Source of the DNA: Pratylenchus scribneri
Taxonomy: Eukaryota > Nematoda > Chromadorea > Rhabditida > Pratylenchidae
Reading direction: 5' to 3'
DNA length: 64,000 bases
Assembly: GCA_030063045.1 (NCBI GenBank)
Contig: JAQSEB010000064.1
Location: 1-64,000, forward strand
Shown in pieces: positions 56,196 to 64,000 of this stretch. A program made the translations under genes and the position numbers. The notes under the pieces were generated by a model, which was not told the DNA's origin, ran no database searches, and worked only from the letters and a program-made list of their open reading frames with translations. How positions within the stretch are numbered: position 1 is the first letter of the stretch; the number at the start of each line of letters is the position of its first letter.

Positions 56196-57216
56196 CTATT
56201 GGTCACCCAAAATTGAGGAAATGGTAAAATATGAAGAAGAAGATGTCATTGTTGGAATTTTTGATTGCACTGATGAAGGGGATGAATTTAATTGGGATTG
56301 GGAATGAATTTGTGGGGAAAGGGGTTGACAAATTCTGGTCCATTCATTGGCCATTTGGGTCCCAAAAATTGATGGCATCATTTTTTGGTTGGGCACTGGG
56401 AATTGGAATGGCATCAAAAATTGTTGTGCATTTTGTTGCTGTTTGATGGCCATCATTCGGCTGATCAAAACCAATCTGGCCACATATTGTTCCCTTTCTA
56501 AATAAATATTAAAAATAATTTATTCCCTTTCCAATTTCCCATTGAATATTCTACCAAAATTGCCGTCAATTTCCCCTCCTTCTCCCTCAAATGTTGTTTC
56601 GCTTTCTGCCTCCATTTCATCCTCTTTCCTTTGTTCAACAATTTGTTGGCCAATTTTGTTATTATTTTTGTTGGCAATTCTGCTGGGTTTGCATTTTGTG
56701 GAACGTCCACAGGAAAAAGGATCAAGCTGAAGCAAAAAATGAATATTTGAGATATATGAATTCATTTAAAAAGATAATATCCCTCTTTAATAAGTCGCCC
56801 ACCTTGAATCTTTTTTGCCTCCTTAGGCAACTTCCATTCTCGAACATTGACATCGCTTTTGGGTGAATTGCCCAACATGAACCCTTTCCGGGTTGATCCG
56901 CCCTTCGGGGCACTTTGATGAAGCAATCATTGAAGGAAAGATTATGCCGCAAAGAATTCTAGAAAAAATGTTAAATGAATGGGTGAATTTTGAACTTGCC
57001 TGCCATCTTTGAGTATTTTGCCTATAATATGGGAAACGGTCCATTATGAATTTGTAGATTTCGGTCAAAGGAAGCATTTTATCGTCTGAACTTTGGATGG
57101 CCATATAAGTGAGCCAAATATAGGAGAATGGAGGCTTCTTAAAATAAATTAAATTCAATTAATTTATTCAAATTCACCTGATCTTCCCCAAAAACATTTT
57201 TCATTGGACGAGGCAT
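56196..57216 (-). CDS. lin-31: LIN-31 ortholog (FoxB forkhead transcription factor)
   Basis: Five exons: 57216-57178, 57137-57000, 56958-56803, 56726-56555, 56497-56196; about 268 aa. LIN-31 is the FoxB-class forkhead factor that acts with the MAP kinase pathway in C. elegans vulval fate. The N-terminus [20 protein letters not shown] and the forkhead domain (residues ~14-110: [80 protein letters not shown]) are close to LIN-31/FOXB. The Tyr/Phe normally in GKGS(Y/F)W is Cys here. Intron 2 is GC-AG (TGGCAG|GCAAGT) and lies inside the DNA-binding domain. The downstream part is Glu-rich, then Met/Gln/Phe-rich, and ends TISSILGDQ. The last splice (56555 to 56497) was chosen because it restores a long open tail. 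Confidence 0.93.
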
Positions 57217-58885
57217 TTTCTCAAAGAATTTTAAAATGTAAAGAGGAATTTATTTAAGCATATAATAATATTTACTCTGCGAGAAAACCACACAACTTGA
57301 ATTTGGAAAGGGGAAGGAGGAGGGAAGGCGGAGTCAGGGGAAAAGGCCAGCCAATGAATGGATGAATGGAGGCAAAGGGCGGAGTTGGAGGAATTTGATG
57401 GTAGAAAAATAATTTACAGAATCCCCTGCCTCAGGGCACATTCACCTCCCCTTCCTCCCTTCTTTAATTCCAAACTTTTTCTTTTCCTGAATATTGCTTG
57501 GGATTCTCCTTCATTCCTTTTTTTTGATTACCGTATATTCCATGTAAAAATATGAATGATTCCCATTTTTGCCGATTAAAATGCGCTTTTCCTCCTCTTT
57601 TAATATTAAAAATTATATGCCCCATAAGAGAATGAGGAGGATTGCGGCGAACCGAACGATTAATGTGTGCCCCAATTTTAGGTTATGGGCGTGGGAATAA
57701 AAAACTGCTGAAACAAAGGGAAAATACGGTTCATTTTCATTCGAATTCCCTCACAAAAAATTGAGAGAATTTCTTGGTGGATTCGTCCATTTACCCCGAC
57801 CCCCACACCAGCTTCAACATTGTTTTTATGAAATTAATTCCATCAAAATGGATGAATGGATGGAATTATTCCACTCGAATGAATTGGCCGAATATTTAAT
57901 AAATTGAGAATGGAATGAAAATGGAATTATTTTTCAATATTCATTTTAAGTCCAGACTCCGGAGTAAAGAAAATTGGCCTCCGGTATTGCCAATATTGTC
58001 ATCCAATTGCCAAAAGGGGGGGGGGGGGACACAACAGTCATTGTCAGTATGTAATTAGGCCAGAGGCCATGCCCTCTCCTTCAACCATTTCCCATCTGTT
58101 GCGCCAATTGGGCCAAAGAAAGTTATCCCTTGGGAATAAATGAAAAGCCGAGTAGTGGATGAATGAATGGAGGGGAATGGAAAATATATGAATGAATGAT
58201 TGACTTCTTTCCAACAATTTGGTGGCCAATTTTAATAAAACATTTTATGTACATTTTTGCGATATGAATGAAAGGAATAATATTAACATTGAAAGGGCAA
58301 ATATTAACAGTTAACACCATGATGTTGCCGTTGGGATAAATGAGCAAATCGGTAAAATAGAATAAATAATCATCTTCTATTCTGTCAATCCCCAAAAAGT
58401 TTAATGTCCACATCAACAATAAATCCACATAGACCTCGCACATTGTCCTTCCATCTATGTGGTTCAATGGCATTTGGCATCCATCCATCCATTCTTTTAC
58501 TCAAATTCCTTTTCCCCCATTTTTTTTATTCCATTATTTTCGCCCTGATTTCCTTTTTGTGCCAGCCTCAATGTTTTTCGGCATTTATTCACAGTTGGAT
58601 GCTTTCCTCCCTCCATTTCCCCCTTTTCTTTGTTCTTTGCGGCTCTTTCATTTGAGTGGAATTAATTTCGTACATTGCCAACCGCCGATGCCATTCACAT
58701 TTTTGGGTATTCCAAAATCAAGGAAAAACCAGTTTCATTGGCATTTTCCCATCTATTTTGTGCCATCAAAAAAGAAAGAAAAATGATCATTCACTCAAAT
58801 TTATTTTGGTCCAAAAAAGGAGAAATATTTTATAATCAAATGAAAACGGAGGAAATATTAAATATTTTGTAAATCATTTTTGCAT
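57217..58885. other. Intergenic upstream of lin-31
   Basis: About 1.7 kb with no supported gene, containing a G tract (about 58017-58027) and ATGAATGGATGG low complexity. A 121-codon minus-strand frame at 58123-58488 has hydrophobic stretches (CEVYVDLLLMWTLNFLGI) but no recognisable family. Likely lin-31 promoter plus COQ7 3' UTR. Confidence 0.45.
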
Positions 58886-59939
58886 CTAAATTCGTTGAGT
58901 AATCCAAATTGCCGTCTTGCATCCAGTCTGAATAATGGACTTCAACGCTGAAAATAACAAATAATTAAATTCCCAAAATGCATTTTGGCCAATTTACCGC
59001 CATAAAAGGGTGCCTCCATTCCCTCATATTTCACCCCCGTGTCGTGGTGTTCCATTTCATCGTCCCGAAGTTTTTGCAACAAATCCATCAATTCTTTGTT
59101 CCCTTCGGCACTGTCCTCCATTAATAATTTGATTTGATCATTATAATGCTAAATATTAAATAATTAACCCTAATTTATGCCAAATATATTCCCATTCCCA
59201 CCTGTCCAATCACTTCCTCCACCGCAATTGTGCATGCCATTGCCGCCTTTTCACCCATTGCTGCCGTCCCAGCACCTTTTTTGATATTATAAATACCGTA
59301 TTTCCTCTATGAGTGGCCCCGGGGCTATGACTTTTCAGAGACCCTCCAAAAAGGGGGGGGGGGGGGAACTAGTACCTTTTTATAGTTTTTTTTTGTTCTT
59401 AAAATCCTCAAAGGGGGTATTATTAGAGGTGGGCTTCTATTAAAGGGGGAGGGGACAATAATAGAGGAATTACGGTATAGTGGAAATACGGTAAATCTAG
59501 AGGAAATAAATCCCATCGAATTGTACCTAATAAAAAGCCGGCAATCGAACATAACGGTGCCAACATTGTTGGGCGAACCTTTAAAAAATAAATTATTGTA
59601 ATAAATATGATGGGAAACCAACCTCATATTTGGCCAATTGCCTTTCCATTTCATCCAAATGTCGTTTTTCTTCCTTCCACATTTGCTCAATAATTGGAAC
59701 TAGACGATGATTTTTTGGCAACATTGCCAATTGTCCGGCATAAATCTGTGCCAAATAATTGGAATGAATGAATAGGTAATTGTGAATTTGAATTGAATTA
59801 CCCGATCTGCTGCCAATTCGCCGGCATGGTCAACTCGCACAATTGGATGAATTATTGTTTTCCGGTAATTTGGAATTGTTGGATTTTGGTGAAGAAATCG
59901 ACGAAAAATGAGTGATGAAGATTTGTTGGAAATGGCCAT
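58886..59939 (-). CDS. coq-7: COQ7 / CLK-1 demethoxyubiquinone hydroxylase
   Basis: Six exons: 59939-59802, 59745-59623, 59578-59527, 59275-59202, 59148-58998, 58947-58886; about 199 aa. COQ7 is a di-iron enzyme on the mitochondrial inner membrane that hydroxylates demethoxyubiquinone, the penultimate step of coenzyme Q synthesis; loss in C. elegans (clk-1) slows development and extends life. A short basic, Ser-rich mitochondrial presequence precedes RVDHAGELAADRIYAGQL. The carboxylate/His iron ligands are visible: EL..., EEKRHLDEM, VEEVIGQHYNDQ, DEMEHHDTG. The C-terminus LKSIIQTGCKTAIWITQRI matches the membrane-associated family tail. A TTTTCAG acceptor precedes the ATG at 59957-59958. Intron 3 contains a TIR element. 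Confidence 0.95.
59294..59477. mobile_element. Tc1/mariner-like TIR element in COQ7 intron 3
   Basis: A 184 bp non-coding element with 17 bp terminal inverted repeats TACCGTATTTCCTCTAT and its inverse, one mismatch, whose outermost TA could be the target duplication. A second inverse copy of the end (GGAAATACGGTA, 59482-59493) sits just outside. The interior has a long G tract (59348-59362) and GGGG-rich blocks. No transposase, so a MITE. Confidence 0.6.
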
Positions 59940-60417
59940 TTTTAATTTGTTTTCAGCTGAAAAAAAAACAATTAAAATTGTGAGGAATTCTTCTGCTTAA
60001 TTGGGCAGCTAATTTTCAACAATTTGGGTGGATTGGCGGTGTTCCTTCCCCTCATTTTGATTAATTACCCTACTAAAGCGGTGGTTGGCTGGAATTGGAT
60101 GGGATTTGGCTCGCGCGCTCAATTTGACTAATTGCATTCACCGAATACCGTAAAAACATTTGAGGGAATAAACTTGGATTGTTTTTTTGTGGTAAAGAAA
60201 TTGAGGTCACTTTCAAAGAAATTTACTTCTTTGTTGACAAAAAATGAAATTTGATCAATGAACATAAAAAAATAAATCGATATTAACCGATTGAATGTAA
60301 ATTGATTTTTTGCGCACAAAATAAATTTATTATTCCTGAATTTTAAAGAATAAATACAATTTAAATGTGTGAATAAAAAAAATATAAAAGGCATCATCCG
60401 GTAATTTAATTCATTGT
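59940..60417. other. Intergenic between COQ7 and dsRBD gene
   Basis: 478 bp, AT-rich, with the candidate COQ7 trans-splice acceptor at its left end. No gene seen. The spacing is long for an operon. Confidence 0.4.
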
Positions 60418-62325
60418 TCATTCATTCAAATGTGATGGAATGTCAACAAAATAATAAATGAATTCGATTGCCTGCCAAATTGCATCATTTTTCGCTGCTT
60501 TAATGTCATTTCCTTCACCACCGAATGTGCAATTTAAAATTCGTTTCGAGCCATGGTCGGCCCAAATTTCCAAATAAATTTGAACATCTAAAAATATTAA
60601 ATTGTTCATTTTTAATTTTGTTAATTTATTTACCAAAAAGTGGATTTCTCTTCGTCTCAACAAATTTTAATTCGGCTTGTGGGAATGCCTTCACAATTCG
60701 GGCATCTTTCCATGCAAAAATTTGCCTAAATTGAGAGAATTACATTTTTATGTATTTTTTAAATTTAACAACCTCAAAATCATTTCCGGATTGTGTTTGT
60801 TTCGATTGGTGAATATTTCCTCCAGATAAGGACGAATGTCGGTGCCTTGCCCATTCTCAACATTTTCATCATTGTTCTCAATTTGAATTTTGGTCTCAAC
60901 CTCAACAATATTTGTTGTTTGAATGCATTCAGTCGGTGGTGAAATGGATGGTTCTTTGTTCTGAAAAAATAATTATTAAAAACCTTAATTGGAATATTTT
61001 GTGGCGCTTTTCAACCTCATTTTGCTCAATTTGTTCCTCATTCTTAACTAAATTGTTCTCTGCTGCCATTGTTGAACTCGTCGATTGTTCCATTGCCGTT
61101 GATTCCATTTGATTGTTTAATTCGTAAATTTGACAAAGTTGCTCATAAATTTCCTTGTGTGCCAATTGTTTGGCCAATTTTTTGTTTTTGCCATTTCCAT
61201 TTCCCTCAAATTTCTTTCCGGAATCTGAAAATTTTTTAATTTATATTTTATTTTTGAACAAAATTGAACCTTCAATCACAAGAATTGTTTTATGACAATG
61301 TTCGACCACATTCAATGGCCCATTCCTCTGATCCACATGATCAGACCAATGACAGCGTATTTTCTTGATTTGAATCCTTTAATAAAAAGAATAATTTTTT
61401 AATTATTTAAAAAAAGAGATTACAATTCATTTAATTTTCCAATCCAATTTGTTTGCTGGCCGGAGGGAGGGGCGGTGGTGGTCACTGTCGAAGATGATTC
61501 GCTGGAGGAAATTGATTGTGTTCCTTGGACTTGTGGAGCAGCCGAATTTATAATTTTTTGTTCTTCCATTGCATTCAGTCTTAAACATAAAAATAAATAT
61601 ATAAAATGATTAAATCATTCAAATCAATCCAAAATATTCATTTAAAATATTCATTAAAACTTACATTATTTCCCGTGCCTCTTCTTCATTTTGTCCAGGA
61701 ATCAGAAACTGAAAATCATTTTAATTGTACAATTCCATCAATCTAATTCATTTTGTTACCTCTTTATGTCGTCCATCCTCAATAATTTTCAACAAAACAT
61801 TCGCCGCCGCCCGATGTTGTGCCAATTTTTTGGTCCTTCCTCGTCCACTACAATTCCATGGACCGGCGATTATTTGTTCTTCGAGTTCACCAATCTTTGA
61901 TTGAATATATTTTGGGTTCAATAATAAATCACCGACCCCATTTTTTGGATCATGAACATTTTTGAATGAAATATCCTCTGCGTAATTCTGAATTATTTAT
62001 CAAATTTATTCAAATTTTTTGTTTCCTTTTTAAACCTTTTTCCATGCACAATTTAATATGGAAATAAAATCGCCTTTCTTAATCAATGGAAGTGCATGAG
62101 GACAATGGGAATATGCGGCGCCTCCTTCGGATTCAATAATTCGCATTTGTTCCGAAATTGTCAATAATTCTTCGTCTTTTTCCTGAAAAAAACCAATTAA
62201 TTAAAATATTCGAATATTAATTCACTCACTTGTTGGAATAAATTGGTTTCTCGGCTTTGTAAAATGTCTTTATGTGTAAAAAGTTGGTCTAAATTGAATG
62301 TCATTTCCGAAGTAGCATGACTCAT
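60418..62325 (-). CDS. Double-stranded-RNA-binding protein, three dsRBD-like units
   Basis: Ten exons: 62325-62230, 62182-62036, 61987-61760, 61708-61665, 61579-61424, 61376-61270, 61224-61016, 60960-60773, 60725-60634, 60587-60418; about 478 aa. Each unit ends in the dsRBD signature helix. Unit 1: ISILNCAWKKNYAED then GRTKKLAQHRAAANVLLKII. Unit 2: WIGKLNELIQIKKIRCHW, LVIEDSGKKFEGNGN, GKNKKLAKQLAHKEIYEQL. Unit 3, at the C-terminus: VQIYLEIWADHGSKRI, GGEGNDIKAAKNDAIWQAIEFI. Linkers are Ser/Thr/Gln- and Glu-rich. The lysine-bearing (K)KLA motif binds dsRNA and is present in units 1 and 2 but altered (IKAAKNDA) in unit 3, which may instead mediate protein contacts, as in TRBP/Loqs. A small-RNA or dsRNA regulation role is inferred; no exact ortholog is claimed. 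Confidence 0.82.
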
Positions 62326-62481
62326 CAAAAATTATTTGAAAAATTAAAAATAAAATAATAAATTGCTGGAATTGTTACAAATGAAAAAACAAATGAATAA
62401 AAAATTAATGTTTATCTTAAATTTCAAAACAAAATTGAGCGATTGCCAACTATTTAAAACACAATTTATTTTATGATAAAT
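62326..62481 (-). promoter_or_regulatory. Probable operon spacer C3orf33 / dsRBD gene
   Basis: On the minus strand AATAAA (62470-62465) is followed ~98 bases later by the acceptor-like AACAATTCCAG (AG at 62367-62366), 40 bases before the dsRBD gene ATG. This matches nematode operon spacing. Confidence 0.45.
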
Positions 62482-63765
62482 CTATTTGTTTATTTCCTTT
62501 TGGTCAGCAGCAGATGAAATTTGCCTTCTACTTTTCATTCCGAAATACCATCCACTCAATTTGTCAATGAAACGGGCAAAGCGATGATATCCTTCGATTG
62601 TATAACCTCCAATGGCCATTCCAGTGTAATAAATGTTCTTTCCCAATGAATAAAGCATTAAGGCAATATCGCGAATCAAGTAGAAGCCGAGAACCTAAAT
62701 TTAGCAAAATAGTTTTAAAGCTTAAATTATTTTCACTTACTAATAATTTTGAAAGGGCAGATTGTTTGATGATCTGCGAGACAGTAGATGGAAAAGATGC
62801 CACCTAAAATAAAATAATTCATAAATCTTAATTAAATTTTGTACCTTTTCCACCCACGAACTTCGTTCCCACAATCCCAATCCTCTGCGCTCGGCGATCT
62901 ATTTAAAATAATTTTCCTCATCATTTTATTAATTTTACCTGTTCACAAGTAAGCAATTTGGTGATAAGTCGAGAATAATTTGAATTCGATTGGAGTGCAT
63001 TTTTATGCTCAAAATTGTCGAGACCATAAACTTTGGCATAGCCTTTTCGGACCAATTCCACATTCAAATTTACTGATCTTATAGTCTAAATATTTAATCT
63101 CAATCAGGATATTAAATTGTAATGAATTGTTACCTTTTTTGAAGTCATATCAGAATCAGTTACATCCGGTTGTTTCTCCACCGGTTTGATAACTTTAAAT
63201 GTGACTGGTCTTCCGACAATCTTCAGATTTTTTGTCATGTGTTCAACACCGACTGGCGATATATCCAATCCAGCCAATCTCAAATTTAGTCGACCCTTAA
63301 AATTTATTATTTAGTAGATAAATTATTGTGCAATTACCATTGTTTTTGATTTTTTACGAAAGGTCAATATTTGAGGCAGCTTCACATCCGGTTTATGTTC
63401 AACGCGTATTAAACCATTTGGTGATATTTCTCGGACTATTCCTTTCATTTGAATGCCCAATCGATAATAATCTTCCGGAATTTCTTTGACATGATTGTAA
63501 ATTGCAAACTAAAATATATCAAAAATAATTGAAGAATTCGATTTATTAAAAAATACCATCCGCGCATTACGAACAAAAAGTGCCAATCCCAACAAGCCGG
63601 TGCCAATGATAGTTCCCTTAAAAATTTAGAAATTTACATAATAAATTTATCCATAAAACTTACTCTGATTACTAAAATTGAATACTTATCGACTGGATCG
63701 ATTTCTTGAATAGACGACAATTTTTTAGAATTTTCATTATTGCTCTTGTTATCAATTGTTGACAT
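62482..63765 (-). CDS. C3orf33-family membrane protein with SNase-like fold
   Basis: Eight exons: 63765-63664, 63616-63557, 63508-63338, 63295-63134, 63085-62939, 62898-62845, 62803-62741, 62694-62482; about 323 aa. One hydrophobic segment near the N-terminus (ILVIRGTIIGTGLLGLALFV) is followed by MKGIVREISPNGLIRVEHKP, LPQILTFRKKS, GRLNLRLAGLDISPVGVEHM and NVELVRKGYAKVYGLD, then RRGLGLWERSSW. This order matches human C3orf33 (FIRR.VKLRGRLRRITENGLEIEHIP, VKLAGVELAETG, NEEILRRGLG, GEGIWKE), a poorly studied protein with a staphylococcal-nuclease-like OB fold. The C-terminal ~70 residues (hydrophobic, YYTGMAIGGYTIEGYHRFAR) extend beyond the human domain. Likely the first gene of an operon with the dsRBD gene. 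Function unknown. Confidence 0.8.
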
Positions 63766-64000
63766 TTTTTATCTGTAATTTATCAATCAAACATTCATCA
63801 TTCATAATCATAACAATTCGAGACGAGAAAATAGAATTAAGAAATAATTTAAGTAAAACTATTTTTCCGAAATTTAAATTGTTTTATTGGATTTTTCGAG
63901 GTCGAAAAATAGAAAATACTAAAAAATCTAATCAATAATTAAAAATATAAAAATTTTTTAATTGGCAAAATTGCAAAAAAAAATTTATAAGTTGCATTGA
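63766..64000. other. Upstream region of the C3orf33 gene
   Basis: Very AT-rich sequence to the window end; no gene seen. Confidence 0.4.

Noticed and set aside
58123..58488. 121-codon hydrophobic frame (-) upstream of lin-31
   Set aside because: Some membrane-like stretches but no family motif and no splice partners; Phe/Ile-rich frames are expected in AT-rich DNA.

Overview
The window is nuclear DNA of a nematode. This is inferred from clear orthologs of nematode genes (LIN-31-type forkhead, CLK-1/COQ7, CDC-42, a secreted one-Ig-domain protein), AT-rich compact genes, many 40-50 nt introns, and a T-rich 3' splice-type AG just before several start codons, as expected for spliced-leader trans-splicing. 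The species cannot be fixed from sequence alone; a non-Caenorhabditis nematode is most likely. All exon models below were read by hand and checked for codon phase.

Layout: 0-4.6 kb, plus strand: tandem-PDZ protein, RanBP3 homolog (a hAT-like MITE sits in one intron), and a small TTC1-tail protein probably in an operon with RanBP3. 4.7-6.4 kb: minisatellite array A. 7.3-8.4 kb: ELO fatty-acid elongase (+). 8.8-15.3 kb, minus strand: glycogen synthase and CPT1, both metabolic. 17.0-18.1 kb: cdc-42 (-). 18.7-21.0 kb, plus strand: a shortened eIF2B epsilon and a SOSS-C (INIP) homolog, probably an operon. 21.2-27.2 kb, minus strand: a Krueppel-like factor whose zinc-finger exons are split by a 4.5 kb intron filled with minisatellite array B. 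28.7-30.0 kb: CYRI/FAM49 (-). 30-33.2 kb: gene-poor, with array C. 33.3-35.6 kb, minus strand: a tiny unknown gene, UQCR10, and a divergent C2H2-like protein. 36.6-37.7 kb: one-Ig secreted protein (+). 38.4-40.0 kb: PHD-finger protein (-). 40.4-46.1 kb: large FHA-domain, Q/A/S-rich protein (-) with array D in an intron. 46.1-51.8 kb: gene-poor. 51.8-55.1 kb, plus strand: small unknown gene and an SLC22 transporter. 55.4-55.9 kb: array E. 56.2-57.2 kb: lin-31 (-). 58.9-63.8 kb, minus strand: COQ7 (with a Tc1-like TIR element in an intron), a dsRNA-binding protein, and a C3orf33 homolog; the last two are probably an operon.

The genes are mostly housekeeping (fuel storage and mitochondrial fatty acid/ubiquinone/complex III metabolism, nuclear transport, translation initiation, actin control by CDC42 and CYRI) plus developmental regulators (KLF, LIN-31, PHD, FHA). 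The most unusual content is the family of related TTCCGGAA-containing minisatellites at five places, two of which share the same unique left flank; the reshaped eIF2B epsilon; three GC-AG introns; and a transposon whose target-site duplication copies a splice donor.
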